A model generated the notes under the pieces. It searched no databases, was not told the DNA's origin, and saw only the letters and a list, made by a program, of their open reading frames with translations. The translations under genes and the position numbers were made by a program. DNA of 64,000 nt, taken from the NCBI GenBank assembly GCA_934675575.1, contig CAKUQQ010000002.1:192217-256216 (forward strand). Reading direction: 5' to 3'. Below are positions 44,787 through 54,301 of the stretch, piece by piece (positions within the stretch are counted from its first letter, which is position 1; each line of letters opens with the position of its first letter). The DNA is from an uncultured Muribaculaceae bacterium. GTDB lineage: Bacteria; Bacteroidota; Bacteroidia; Bacteroidales; Muribaculaceae.

Positions 44787-46309
44787 AGGGTGGTGCATGG
44801 CGATTGCGACGCAGGCGCACAATCGTTGATTTTGTTGATTATGTAGTTATGTCCCAGCAGCACCTCGCTTGTGCTGATGGCTGTGAGAGCCACTCCGCAA
44901 AAACCGTGCAGACTGTTGTTTTGACCAGTGAGCAGCAGGTTGCGCACCTTGGTCACAACCGGCAGTTGCGATAGGGCCATGTTGTGACAGTCTTTGCTGA
45001 AACCGCTCAAAGCGCCACCTTTCACGCCATAGAAGTCGCGTATGGTGAGCGGCGATGAGGTTATTATTTTGTCGATGTTTGACGAAAATCCTGGGTGCAT
45101 TTTATCAATCATGTCGAGGAGCTGTGCGGCTCTTTCGCGTTTCCACTGCTCATAGCTGCTGCTGCGGTGTCCAGTAGTGGTGGCTTCCCACGGTTTCACC
45201 TCGTCGAAGCGCATGGGGGCCGTGAGCAACACCTTGCGGCTGAATTTGCCTTGGTTTTGTTCGGGCGGCGTCATAAGCAAGAAGCCCAGCGGCCACTTTT
45301 TGTCGGGGTTGCCAAACTCCCAGATGTCTTCATATCGGCTCATATAATACTCCGAGTGGTTGATGTAGGGGAATGTGCCGTCTTTCATCTTCACATAGAG
45401 CGAGAAGGCGGAGTAGGAGTTGGGTATGGAGTTGAGCCGGTCGCGATATGACTTGGTGAAAGCTTTTTCGCCCATGAGCCTGAGCAGTGTGCAGGGGTGA
45501 ATGGCAGAGATGTAGTGGTCGGCGGTGTAGCGCCGTCCGCTGCGTGTGCGTACGAAAGTTACCATTTTGTCGCTAGTTTCAATCCACTCCACGCCGTCGG
45601 CCGGCATCACCTTGCCGCCATGCTCGGTTATCACGTTGGCCAACAGGCGTGCAAACCTCACGCTGCCGCCCACAAAGCGGCTTGTGCCCTCGGCATAGAG
45701 CACGGTGACTATGGCGTGGATATAGGCCGGGGTTCTGCCGCCCATGCCGCCATACAGGGGGTTCATATATGCTATAACGCTGCGCAGCCGCCTGTCGGTG
45801 ATGTGCTTGGCGATGAATTCGTCAGCAGCCATGAGTGAGTCGTCGGCAGGAAATTGGGTGAACACTGGCGTGGGTCGCAGATTAAACATGTCGATGCGGC
45901 TCACCATGCCAAACACGGCGTTCATATATGACTCAATCTCTTGTCTTGATTGAGGGAAATAGCCTGATAGCGACTCTATGAGGCCGTCTTTGCCTTTGCG
46001 CAGCAGATAGTGGGTGTCGTCTTCGGCAAAATAGAGGTCGTCGGTGCAGTCGTCGTCAACCGGCATCACATTAGCTTGGCTGCTTATGCCGAGGTAGCGG
46101 CACAGCCGCTCTATGTTGCCCCCTGGCTGCATGCCGCCTATCACGTGCATGCCGGTGTCAAAAACCTCGCCAAAGCGTGTGAACGATTGTAGTCCGCCGC
46201 CTATTGTTGCATTTTTTTCGAGCACAGTGACACTGAAGCCCTCTTTGGCGAGAATTGCTCCTGTGAACAACCCTCCCAGTCCGCCGCCTATTATCACCAC
46301 TGATTTCAT
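44783..46309 (-). CDS. CrtI-like FAD-dependent oxidoreductase A
   Basis: The 508-residue protein starts MKSVVIIGGGLGGLFTGAIL (FAD-binding GxGxxG) followed by TVLEKNATIGGGLQSF. It has the phytoene-desaturase/carotenoid-isomerase layout with FDTGMHVIGGMQPGG, DHYISAIHP and the C-terminal NLLLTGQNNSLHGFCGVALT. It starts by ATGA overlap with its paralogue. Substrates of this family are polyenes (desaturation, isomerisation, retinol saturation). Here it may set or change double bonds of the polyene chain. Confidence 0.87.
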   Translation of the reverse strand: MKSVVIIGGGLGGLFTGAILAKEGFSVTVLEKNATIGGGLQSFTRFGEVFDTGMHVIGGMQPGGNIERLCRYLGISSQANVMPVDDDCTDDLYFAEDDTHYLLRKGKDGLIESLSGYFPQSRQEIESYMNAVFGMVSRIDMFNLRPTPVFTQFPADDSLMAADEFIAKHITDRRLRSVIAYMNPLYGGMGGRTPAYIHAIVTVLYAEGTSRFVGGSVRFARLLANVITEHGGKVMPADGVEWIETSDKMVTFVRTRSGRRYTADHYISAIHPCTLLRLMGEKAFTKSYRDRLNSIPNSYSAFSLYVKMKDGTFPYINHSEYYMSRYEDIWEFGNPDKKWPLGFLLMTPPEQNQGKFSRKVLLTAPMRFDEVKPWEATTTGHRSSSYEQWKRERAAQLLDMIDKMHPGFSSNIDKIITSSPLTIRDFYGVKGGALSGFSKDCHNMALSQLPVVTKVRNLLLTGQNNSLHGFCGVALTAISTSEVLLGHNYIINKINDCAPASQSPCTTL

Positions 46310-47811
46310 TGCTCGTTGGCCTCCTTGATTTGCTGATATATTAATTTGGCAGGAACAAACTCGCTGCAAGTGACGATTGCGCCCACCAGCACACCGAGCA
46401 TGCCGTGAGAGTTGATGTTCTGGCCTGTGAGCAGCAAGTTGGGTATCTTGGTGCGGTGCGGCACACGTCCGGCCGCACCGAGCGACACGTCTTTGGCTAT
46501 GCCATACATGGCGCCGTCTTGTGTGCCTGTGTAGTCGAGATAGGTGAGCGGCGACGATGTGTAGTAGTGCTCAATGTTTGCCGTTATGCCAGGGAAATGC
46601 TGGTTGAGAGAGTCAAGCAACAGCTCTGCTTTGTGCCGCTTGAATTCCTCGTAGCCGCTGCCGCGGTGCCCTACGGTGGTGCCGGCCCACTGCTTCACGT
46701 CGGCATAGCGCATATACGACAGCACCACACCGCTCTGGGCAAACACAGGTTTTTCCTTTTGGCAAAAGTGCATGTAGAGAAAGCCCTTGGGCCAGTCGGC
46801 GGCCGTGTAGTTCTCACACCCCCACGGGGTGTTGTAGTTATAGCCGTAGTAGTTGTGATTCATGTAGGGCACGCTGTTGCTCTTGAAGTGCAGATACACC
46901 GAGAAGCAGCCCACTGTCTGCGGAATGGCATTTATTCGCCTGCGGAACGCCGGCCGCATCAGGTGGCTGTCGGTCAGTTGCAGCGTGCGTGCAGGGTGCG
47001 CGTCAGAAATCACATGGTCGGCTGGCATGAATGTTTCGCCGTTCACCTCCACGCCGGTGACATGGGTGTCGTCGCACACGATGCGTGTCACCTTTTGCCG
47101 TGTGACAACAGAGCCGCCGTAGCTCTCTATGGTCTTTGCCAGAGCCGATGCCACCACATCGCTGCCGCCCACAATGCGAAATGCGCTCTGATTGTAAAAA
47201 TCCATGATGAAAGCGTGGGTGGAGAAAGGTGTCTTGCCTTTCTCGGCGGCATATAGCGGCAGATTGCCCACCAGCACTTTGGCGAGTGTGGGGTCGGTGA
47301 TGAGGCTGTCAATCACATCGTCTATTGAGCGAAGTTGATATTCGGTGTTGAGCGGAGCGTCGTCCTCGGCATACTTGAGCGAGTGGAGCGATGATGCACT
47401 TGAAATCTCGTCGATTAGGTTGCGATAAGTCACAATGTTGCCATGCTGACTGGGGAAATATTCGCTCATTTGGTCGATAAACGCCTGCTTGCCGGTGGCA
47501 AACTTGTATTGTTTGCCGCCGAGCGACACCACATCGTAGCCGGTGGGCGCAAGCGGTGCCAGATGCACGGCTTTGCTGATTTCGAGGTAGTGCATTAGTT
47601 TGTCGAGGGTTTGCCCCTTGGCGGCACTGCCTATGAAGTGCATGCCGGTTTCAAACTTTATGCCGTGGCGCGTGAAGCACTGCAAGCAGCCGCCTATCTG
47701 GGTTGACTGCTCAAGCACAGCCACATCGTAGCCGTTTTTGGCTAAAATTGCGCCACATGCCAGCCCTCCCAGTCCGCTGCCTATGATTATGATTTTTTTG
47801 CTGTCACGCAT
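46306..47811 (-). CDS. CrtI-like FAD-dependent oxidoreductase B
   Basis: The 501-residue paralogue of the next gene starts MRDSKKIIIIGSGLGGLACG. It contains DVAVLEQSTQIGGCLQCF, ETGMHFIGSAAKGQTLDKL, DHVISDAHP and the C-terminal NLLLTGQNINSHGMLGVLVG. The pair shares the central GG..PAYIHA/GKTPFSTHAF region, consistent with duplication. It overlaps the end of the glycosyltransferase-acyltransferase gene by 8 bp. The function is as for its partner: flavin-dependent chemistry on a conjugated chain. Confidence 0.87.
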   Translation of the reverse strand: MRDSKKIIIIGSGLGGLACGAILAKNGYDVAVLEQSTQIGGCLQCFTRHGIKFETGMHFIGSAAKGQTLDKLMHYLEISKAVHLAPLAPTGYDVVSLGGKQYKFATGKQAFIDQMSEYFPSQHGNIVTYRNLIDEISSASSLHSLKYAEDDAPLNTEYQLRSIDDVIDSLITDPTLAKVLVGNLPLYAAEKGKTPFSTHAFIMDFYNQSAFRIVGGSDVVASALAKTIESYGGSVVTRQKVTRIVCDDTHVTGVEVNGETFMPADHVISDAHPARTLQLTDSHLMRPAFRRRINAIPQTVGCFSVYLHFKSNSVPYMNHNYYGYNYNTPWGCENYTAADWPKGFLYMHFCQKEKPVFAQSGVVLSYMRYADVKQWAGTTVGHRGSGYEEFKRHKAELLLDSLNQHFPGITANIEHYYTSSPLTYLDYTGTQDGAMYGIAKDVSLGAAGRVPHRTKIPNLLLTGQNINSHGMLGVLVGAIVTCSEFVPAKLIYQQIKEANEQ

Positions 47812-49309
47812 CTTGGTCTATCTTGTTTGACAACTGCTCTATTTTTTGCTTGTAAAGACTTCTGAAGTGCAGGGCTTGATGCCGGGTGTCGCCAATCCGC
47901 TCAAGCTCGTCGCGGCTCACAGGTTGCCCCACTTCTATGTAAATCTGCCCTTTGTTGAGGTGGTAGGTCTTCTTTTTTAGCACTTTGTTTGCGCCATACA
48001 GATACATGGGCAGCACTTCAAGTCCAAGCTGCTGGGCTATGTAGAACGCCCCTTGATGAAAACGCCCCACGCTGCCGTCGCGTGAGCGTGTGCCCTCAGG
48101 ATACACGGCTATGCTGCAACCTCGCTCCACGAGCGACCGTATTTGCGGCATTATGGCGTCCATGCCCTTGGTGGCCGGCAGATATTCTGCATTGCGAATC
48201 AGCGCGCCATAGCAGGGGTTGTGCCACACCCAGTCGTTGGTGAGAAACACCATGTTGCGCGCCAGTGCAAGCTGGCACATGAGGTCGAGGTGCGACTGGT
48301 GATTGCAGATTATGACGCGTGGTTTGCTGAAGTCGGTGTCGGCAGGCTTGCGGCACACGAATTTTGTGCCGGGAATGCCGTGGGTGACCATTATGAAGCG
48401 TGCCGCCGTGTGAATGAACCGCCGCAGCGTGTCGCGCTTGCGGCTGGTCATGGGACCTGTGTGGGTCTCAAACCACACGATGGGCATTGTTAGAATGCAC
48501 GAGTTAATCAGAAAGAACGCTATGGAATAGCCGGTGCGCAGATAGCGCATCATTATGCGCCACAGGCGCAGAGGCAAGCCATAGACCACGGCAAGCGCGC
48601 ACAGCACGGTGTTGAGCATGCTGATGCGGCCAAAGTCGATGGCCGGGCGAAAATGCGACACTCGCTCGGCACGCGGCGGATAATACACCTTGACAGGCAC
48701 GGTGCATATCTCCACGCCGTGCCACGAGGCAAACACCATAAGTTCCAGCTCGGCCTCATAGCGCGAGGTGAGCAGCGACAGTCCTTTGAGTTTTTTCAGC
48801 GGATATAGGCGATAACCGGTCTGGGTGTCGGGCAAGGCTCTGCCTGTTTGCACCCAAAACCAGAAATTGGAGAACTTGTTGGCGAAGCTGCTGCCGCCGG
48901 TGCGGTCAACTCCGCGCAAGTCGCGGTTGCCCACAATCAGTGTGCCGGGGCGCTCCTGGTTTTTTCCCAGAAATGCTGGAATGTCGTCGGCAAAATGCTG
49001 GCCGTCGGCATCAAGGGTGATGGCGTAAGAGAAGCCGAGCTGCAAGGCGCGCTTGAAGCCGAGTTTCAAGGCATGACCCTTGCCGCGGTTCTGTGGACAC
49101 GACACCACGGTTATGCCGTCAATCCCGTTGATAATGTCGGCAGTGCCATCGGTGCAGCCGTCGTCAACCACAATCACATCGCTGCAGTAGCCGAGCACGC
49201 TCTCTATCACCTGCCTTATGGTGGCATGGTTGTTGTAGGTGGGTATCACCACGCAGATGCCTCTGTCGTGCAGGGTGCGGCGCACTTGTGCATTGTTGTC
49301 GTCGGTCAT
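47804..49309 (-). CDS. Family 2 glycosyltransferase fused to PlsC acyltransferase
   Basis: The 501-residue product starts MTDDNNAQVRRTLHDRGICV by ATGA overlap with the dehydratase gene. Residues 18-240 are a GT2 domain (VVIPTYNNHATI, VVDDGCTDGT, TLDADGQHFADD as DxD). A membrane-associated stretch (AFFLINSCILTMPIVWF) leads to a PlsC domain with NHQSHLD (about residue 335) and PEGTRSRDG intact. The same fusion is a hallmark of aryl polyene and flexirubin clusters. It probably adds a sugar and an acyl chain to anchor the product in the outer membrane. Confidence 0.9.
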   Translation of the reverse strand: MTDDNNAQVRRTLHDRGICVVIPTYNNHATIRQVIESVLGYCSDVIVVDDGCTDGTADIINGIDGITVVSCPQNRGKGHALKLGFKRALQLGFSYAITLDADGQHFADDIPAFLGKNQERPGTLIVGNRDLRGVDRTGGSSFANKFSNFWFWVQTGRALPDTQTGYRLYPLKKLKGLSLLTSRYEAELELMVFASWHGVEICTVPVKVYYPPRAERVSHFRPAIDFGRISMLNTVLCALAVVYGLPLRLWRIMMRYLRTGYSIAFFLINSCILTMPIVWFETHTGPMTSRKRDTLRRFIHTAARFIMVTHGIPGTKFVCRKPADTDFSKPRVIICNHQSHLDLMCQLALARNMVFLTNDWVWHNPCYGALIRNAEYLPATKGMDAIMPQIRSLVERGCSIAVYPEGTRSRDGSVGRFHQGAFYIAQQLGLEVLPMYLYGANKVLKKKTYHLNKGQIYIEVGQPVSRDELERIGDTRHQALHFRSLYKQKIEQLSNKIDQDA

Positions 49310-49683
49310 ACTTTGGCGCAAATGATTGAAATTTTGGCTTTAGGCTCACTGTTGGCGGCCATGGTGATTTGGGCTTTGACTTCGCTGCCCGATGCGAGGC
49401 TCTCTATCTTGCCCAGTGTGCATGTTAGCTTGGTGGTTTCCTTTGGTGACACTACCGACAGAAATTTGGCGTTTTTCACTGTCTTGATGTCGAGTTGCAG
49501 TTGCAACGCGTCTTCAAGCAGCTCCTTGCCCATTTGCATGAGGCACACGCCTGGGGTTATCGGTTCGCCCGGAAAGTGAGCCTGATAGATGAAGCTGTCG
49601 GGGTTTAGCCGCAGTGTGTAGCTGTGGCCGCTGGCAGTGACATCGTGGCTCAATATCGTGTAAAGTTCGTTTGTCAGAATCAT
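49306..49683 (-). CDS. Hotdog-fold 3-hydroxyacyl-ACP dehydratase (FabZ/ApeI-like)
   Basis: The 125-residue protein has the dehydratase core YQAHFPGEPITPGVCLMQMG with His in HFPG, and the hotdog helix GKELLEDALQ. It lacks the Glu of full FabZ in the usual place, as do several polyene-pathway relatives. It would remove water from 3-hydroxyacyl-ACP to give each conjugated double bond, together with the second dehydratase at 54.3 kb. Confidence 0.82.
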   Translation of the reverse strand: MILTNELYTILSHDVTASGHSYTLRLNPDSFIYQAHFPGEPITPGVCLMQMGKELLEDALQLQLDIKTVKNAKFLSVVSPKETTKLTCTLGKIESLASGSEVKAQITMAANSEPKAKISIICAKV

Positions 49684-49724
49684 TTCGTTAGTTCAGTCGA
49701 AGGAGAGGAGAGTTTGCATAAGGG

Positions 49725-50078
49725 TTATTTAGCAATCAGGTAGCACCCTGCCACAATTAGCAGCACGCCCACCCATTTGAGTGCCTGCACATCTTCGTGG
49801 AGCAGTAGTGCTGCCGCAGCCACCCCAAACACAAAGCTGAGGCTTGTGAGCGGATATGCCACGCTGAGCGGATAGTGCTTGGTGACATAGAACCAAAGCA
49901 GTGATGCAGAGCCGAAAAGGCAACCGCTGGCGGCAAACTGCCAGTTGAGCAGCACGCTTGTCCAAAACTCGCGTGTCCACCCAAATGCTGCCATGCGCGC
50001 CAAGGCGATTTTCAGAAACACCTGCGCTCCGGCGAGCATTGCGCTTTGCACTATCATCAGTAAGAGAACTCTCAGCAT
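49725..50078 (-). CDS. Small four-helix EamA/SMR-like transporter
   Basis: The 117-residue protein starts MLRVLLLMIVQSAMLAGAQV and has four hydrophobic helices. They end in YPLTSLSFVFGVAAAALLLH and WVGVLLIVAGCYLIAK, as in the EmrE/ArnE branch of the drug/metabolite transporter superfamily. The PLSVAYPLTSLSFV motif is that of ArnE/F-like undecaprenyl-lipid flippases. It may flip a lipid-linked sugar used by the adjacent glycosyltransferase. It overlaps the ketosynthase stop by 7 bp. Confidence 0.8.
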   Translation of the reverse strand: MLRVLLLMIVQSAMLAGAQVFLKIALARMAAFGWTREFWTSVLLNWQFAASGCLFGSASLLWFYVTKHYPLSVAYPLTSLSFVFGVAAAALLLHEDVQALKWVGVLLIVAGCYLIAK

Positions 50079-51841
50079 GTGGTGAGCAATATTGCTATTG
50101 ACTTGACAGGAGGCTGGCTCTCGATGCCATGACCGCGAAGCAGCGATGCAAAGAGCGGTGTGGTCTCGTCGTGACACCCCACGAGCACCGTTTTGCATTG
50201 GCCGCTCTTCAGGAGCATGCGCGCGTCACGCATGGCCCATTGCAGCGAGTCGGCACCCTGGGTGTAGGTCACATTGTAGCCGTGGCAGCCCAGGCGTATG
50301 GCTATGTTGCTGCCTATGGTGTTGTGGGTGCTTTGCATGAACAGCGTGGGCTTCAGCATGGCCTCGCCCTCTTCGGTCATTTGCCGGAGCAGCTTTTCGC
50401 TGTTTTCCAAGCAACCGTAGGCAGTGCCGGTTATCACGGCATCGGGGACTGAAATGCCGGCTTGCTGCAAGGCTTGGAGCGACGCAAGAAGCGAGCTTTT
50501 CATGATTTTGCCCATGCGCCGAGCCTCAAGCGGTTTCACATATTGGCTTATTGCTTTTAGCTGGCTCTCGTCGGAGATTTCCACTTGTGCTGCCACACGT
50601 ATGCGGTCGTCGGGCACTTCATTGACAGGTGCGGCCGAGCCGGTGGCGTTGCGCGAAAACAACAGTGCGGTGTCGTTGCCGCCAAACCCGAATGAATTGC
50701 ACAGCACATGGTCAAGCTCCACTCCGTTTTTGCCCATGCAGGGTGTTATGCCGTTGGGCATGGGGTGCGACCAGCCGAGGTTGGCAGGAATGAAATTATG
50801 CTGCATGGCAAGCAGGCAAATCACAGCCTCAATGGCTCCGGCTGCGCTTGTGGCGTGGCCGGTGAACCCTTTGGTGCTCGACACAGGCGGCATGTTGGCT
50901 TCAAACACCCGCATGAGTGCCGCGCTCTCGCTCTGGTCGTTGTTGGGCGTGCCTGTGCCGTGGGCGTTGACATAGCTCACATCACCCGGTGTGATGCCGG
51001 CTGTGGCAAGTGTGGCTGTCATGGCAAGAAACGCACCCTCGCCGTCAGGCGACGAGGCTGTTTGGTGAAAAGCGTCGCAAGCGTTGCCGTAGCCTGTGAG
51101 ATAGGCTTGCACAGCCGCTCCGCGCCTTAATGCCGACTCTTCAGACTCCAGCACCACAAAAGCTGCTCCCTCGCCAAGATTAAGCCCTGTGCGAGTGGCG
51201 TCGAACGGACGGCACTGCTCGTGGTCGAGAATCATGAGCGAGTTGAAGCCGTTGAGGTGGAATCGCGATAGTGCTTCGGTGCCGCCGGCCACCACTATGT
51301 CGGCTTTGCCGGCCTTTATGAGGCGTGCGCCAAGCATCATGGCATTGGCTGCCGAGGAGCACGCCGTGGATATGGTGGTCACATCGCAAAACAAGCCGAA
51401 ATGATTGGCTATGTGGCGCGTGCAGCTACCGCAGTCGTGCTCTTGGAAGAAATCGCAGTCGTCGCCGCTTTCAAGTTTGTTGAAATTGGCTTCGGTGAGG
51501 TCCATTCCGCCCACCGTGGTGCCTGAAATCAGCACCACGCGCGGCATTGTGCCGCTGCTAAGGCTGCAGGCGGTTATGCCGGCTTCGTCGAGAGCCTGCT
51601 TCACTGCCATTATGCCCATGAGTGTGGTGCGGCTTGCCGTTTCGCTTGCCGGCACACCGGCCAGAGCCTTCATTTGCTCTGCCGACAAGTCAACCTCGCC
51701 CACAGGAAGCTCCTTGTGGACCGATGGCAGATGCTTCATTGTGGCAATGCCGGAGCGGCCTTGCTGCAGCGATTCGAGCACTTGTGCCGAATTAAGCCCT
51801 ATTGCCGACACTATGCCTTTGCCAGTGACAACTATGTTCAT
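50072..51841 (-). CDS. Beta-ketoacyl-ACP synthase with C-terminal ketosynthase-like extension (1)
   Basis: Residues 1-400 of this 589-residue protein form a complete FabF-type ketosynthase: Cys161 in STACSSAANA, His294 in VNAHGTGTPN, His329 in STKGFTGHATSAAG, and the ending NSFGFGGND. Residues ~405-589 form a second region (KPLEARRMGKIMKSS, PTLFMQSTHNTIGSNIA, ADSLQWAMRD) like the separate chain-length-factor-type/ketoacyl-synt_2 proteins of aryl polyene clusters. So a two-gene function appears fused into one gene. It would extend the chain with malonyl units. Confidence 0.88.
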   Translation of the reverse strand: MNIVVTGKGIVSAIGLNSAQVLESLQQGRSGIATMKHLPSVHKELPVGEVDLSAEQMKALAGVPASETASRTTLMGIMAVKQALDEAGITACSLSSGTMPRVVLISGTTVGGMDLTEANFNKLESGDDCDFFQEHDCGSCTRHIANHFGLFCDVTTISTACSSAANAMMLGARLIKAGKADIVVAGGTEALSRFHLNGFNSLMILDHEQCRPFDATRTGLNLGEGAAFVVLESEESALRRGAAVQAYLTGYGNACDAFHQTASSPDGEGAFLAMTATLATAGITPGDVSYVNAHGTGTPNNDQSESAALMRVFEANMPPVSSTKGFTGHATSAAGAIEAVICLLAMQHNFIPANLGWSHPMPNGITPCMGKNGVELDHVLCNSFGFGGNDTALLFSRNATGSAAPVNEVPDDRIRVAAQVEISDESQLKAISQYVKPLEARRMGKIMKSSLLASLQALQQAGISVPDAVITGTAYGCLENSEKLLRQMTEEGEAMLKPTLFMQSTHNTIGSNIAIRLGCHGYNVTYTQGADSLQWAMRDARMLLKSGQCKTVLVGCHDETTPLFASLLRGHGIESQPPVKSIAILLTTC

Positions 51842-51890
51842 AAGCGGTTGTTGTGAGAGTTGATGTTTTGGGGAGAGAAATGGCTGAGGG

Positions 51891-52148
51891 TCATTTCTTG
51901 CGGTTTTTGCTCACATAGTCGGCTATCGAGGCAACGCTTTTGAAAATGGCCTTGCCTTCGGCAGGATTGGCGAGCTTTATGCCATATTGTTTCTCAAGAA
52001 GAACAATAAGCTCAAGTGCGTCGATTGAGTCAAGTCCCAGACCGTCGCCAAACAGCGGGGCGTTGGCATCGATTTCGTCGGGTGTCATTTCCTCAAGGTT
52101 AAGCGCGTCGATAATTTGTTCTTTGAGTTGTTGTATCAAGTCTTCCAT
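51891..52148 (-). CDS. Acyl carrier protein
   Basis: The 85-residue carrier has Ser41 in DGLGLDSIDALELIVLLE, the standard phosphopantetheine site. It lies between the two extended ketosynthases and is the most likely carrier for chain elongation. Confidence 0.93.
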   Translation of the reverse strand: MEDLIQQLKEQIIDALNLEEMTPDEIDANAPLFGDGLGLDSIDALELIVLLEKQYGIKLANPAEGKAIFKSVASIADYVSKNRKK

Positions 52149-52159
52149 ATTATGCTAAA

Positions 52160-53857
52160 TTATTGAATTTCAAAAATTGATAAGTCTGCCGTGAAGTTCT
52201 GGTCATCGGCATATTCAAGCCAGCCGCCCATTATGCTGCGAGTGGTGGCATCGGCTGCTGTGGCTTGCATCACTTGGCGCATCAAAGCGTCGTCGCGGTG
52301 CGGAATGACGTAAAATGCCGTTTCGCCGTGCAGCTGGTTGCGTATGGCTATTTCGCCAGTAACAATGTTGGGCAGCGTATAGACGAAAAGCGACGGACTT
52401 GGGAAAAAGTCGTCGTGGTGGGCTATGGATTCAAAATAGGCTTTGTCGGCATTGAGTGACGAGAGACTGTTGAAAAACACAACAGCACGGTCGTCACGCT
52501 CCACAAATCGCTCTGCGCCCTCGGCTTGCAGCAGCAACTCCGAAGCAATGAAGCCGAGACGGCACAGCTTGTCCATTTTGTAATATTTAGGGTAATTGCC
52601 AACGTGGCGCTTATAGAGCCATGTGAGCAGTTGGCCGGGGGTGGCGCCGGTTGGGAGCGAAGTGCCGTTGGTGGTAACACCGCTTGGCGTTATCGTCACA
52701 CGGTGGGTGGCTTTGAGCTGTCGTGGCTGCAAATCAGTGTGGCTTTCAGAGCAGTTGCCCTTGGCAACAAGAGCTGCCGCATTGCAGCCTCCGAAGCCCG
52801 ACAGCGTTTTGACAAAAGCCGATTTGTCGGTGCTTGTGTTGTTTGCCGACAAATTCACCTTGCCCGACACTCCAAGTTCCTCAAAGCCTCTGGTGGCAAG
52901 CACTGTGTGGTCGTCTGCCGCCTTGATTGAGATTATGGTTTCAAGAATTCCGGCAGCACCGAGCGTGTGCCCGAAGTAGCCTTTAAGCGAGTTTGCCGGC
53001 ACGTTGGAAAGACCGGCACGCTCCATGGCCACCGACTCCATTTGGTCGTTAAACAGGGTGGCTGTGCCGTGCAGGTTGACAAAAGCCAAGTCTTTGGCAG
53101 CGGTGTGCTGCATGATGTGCTCCAGGCACAGGTATTGGCCTTCGGCTTTTTTCGACGGAGCGCTGATGTGGAAAGCATCGTTGCGCACAGCTCCGCCACA
53201 CACACGCCACCCGGCTGCACTGGCATTATTGGCGGCAAGAACCATAGTGGCCACAGCATCGCCAAGGTTGAGCCCCATGCGCTCCATGTCGAAAGGTCGG
53301 CACTGCTGTGGCGACAAGGCTTTGAGCGACTGGAAGCCCGACACCACAAAGCGGCCTATGTCGTCGATGCCGCACACCACGGCATAGTCATATTGCCCTT
53401 GCGATAGCAACCTGTCGGCGAGGATTATTGCCGACAAGCCCGAAATGCAGGCATTGCAAACCACTATGGGTGTGGATTTCATGCCAAGGTGCGCTGCTAT
53501 GCGTGCAGCGCTCTCGCCTATATGCACGTTGCCCGACGGTGCGGCTATCTGCTCTATGTTGCCCTTGGTGGTGCTCAAAATCAGAACTACGCGGTTGTCG
53601 GTCAAGTCAATGGTGGTTGCCTCTACAGCCTTTGTGACCGATGTCACCACCTTTGCCTCGAAATGCGATAGTCCTGCCACGGCTATGGCAGTGCGCTGCT
53701 GTGGTGTGAGCATGGAAGCCACAAAATCTTCCTTTATGCCAATTTCGGTGCAGCTATGTGCGGCAAGAGCCGTTTTGCCGGCTTTTACAGCGAAGTAGTT
53801 GGCAAGTGAGGTGTCGCCAAGCGGTGATATTATGTTGTCGGCTATGATGTGCGACAT
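52160..53857 (-). CDS. Beta-ketoacyl-ACP synthase with C-terminal extension (2)
   Basis: The 565-residue protein starts MSHIIADNIISPLG; the longer in-frame start at 54016 would lie inside the thioesterase gene. The ketosynthase core has Cys137 in VCNACISGLSA, His263 in NLHGTATLFND, His297 in LKGYFGHTLGAAG and LSGFGGCNAA. The C-terminal ~190 residues (LLTWLYKRHVGNYPKYYKMD, FPSPSLFVYTLPNIVTGEIA) again resemble the ketosynthase-like partner proteins of polyene clusters. The triad is complete, so it should be active. Confidence 0.87.
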   Translation of the reverse strand: MSHIIADNIISPLGDTSLANYFAVKAGKTALAAHSCTEIGIKEDFVASMLTPQQRTAIAVAGLSHFEAKVVTSVTKAVEATTIDLTDNRVVLILSTTKGNIEQIAAPSGNVHIGESAARIAAHLGMKSTPIVVCNACISGLSAIILADRLLSQGQYDYAVVCGIDDIGRFVVSGFQSLKALSPQQCRPFDMERMGLNLGDAVATMVLAANNASAAGWRVCGGAVRNDAFHISAPSKKAEGQYLCLEHIMQHTAAKDLAFVNLHGTATLFNDQMESVAMERAGLSNVPANSLKGYFGHTLGAAGILETIISIKAADDHTVLATRGFEELGVSGKVNLSANNTSTDKSAFVKTLSGFGGCNAAALVAKGNCSESHTDLQPRQLKATHRVTITPSGVTTNGTSLPTGATPGQLLTWLYKRHVGNYPKYYKMDKLCRLGFIASELLLQAEGAERFVERDDRAVVFFNSLSSLNADKAYFESIAHHDDFFPSPSLFVYTLPNIVTGEIAIRNQLHGETAFYVIPHRDDALMRQVMQATAADATTRSIMGGWLEYADDQNFTADLSIFEIQ

Positions 53858-53864
53858 GGTGCCG

Positions 53865-54281
53865 TTATATCTGTTTCCAACGCTTTTTCCATTCGGAATA
53901 GAACTCCGGGTTGTCCCACACAAGCTGATAATCGGTGTCCATGAACACTTGCACTGAGTGGCCTGTGGCCATGAGTTCGTCGGTTTCGGGGTCATGTATT
54001 TCGTAGTCGAACACAATCTTGGCTGCCTCGGTGGGGCGATATGTAATGTCGATGCGTGGCTTCATGCCGTAGCGAATGGGGCGCTTGTAGTGAAAAGTGA
54101 GTTCCACGAGCGGAGCAAAATAGCCGTGGTCGCGAAAACTCATGTATTCCAGGCCATATTTTGCACCAAAGGCCTCGCGTGCGTCCTCAAAATAAAGGGG
54201 GTAGGAACCATGCCACACAACGTTCATGGAGTCAACCTCGCTAAAGCGCACTTCAAATTGTTTGGAAGCTTTGAGTTCCAT
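53865..54281 (-). CDS. Acyl-CoA/ACP thioesterase, 4-hydroxybenzoyl-CoA type
   Basis: The 138-residue hotdog protein starts MELKASKQFEVRFSEVDSMN. It carries the YbgC/4HBT signature VDSMNVVWHGSYPLYFEDARE (Asp as catalytic residue), then YFAPLVELTFHYKRPIRYGM and GHSVQVFMD. It may release the finished chain or edit stalled intermediates. It lies 7 bp upstream of ketosynthase 2. Confidence 0.85.
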   Translation of the reverse strand: MELKASKQFEVRFSEVDSMNVVWHGSYPLYFEDAREAFGAKYGLEYMSFRDHGYFAPLVELTFHYKRPIRYGMKPRIDITYRPTEAAKIVFDYEIHDPETDELMATGHSVQVFMDTDYQLVWDNPEFYSEWKKRWKQI

Positions 54282-54301
54282 TTTCGTTAATTCGTTTCTT
54301 G

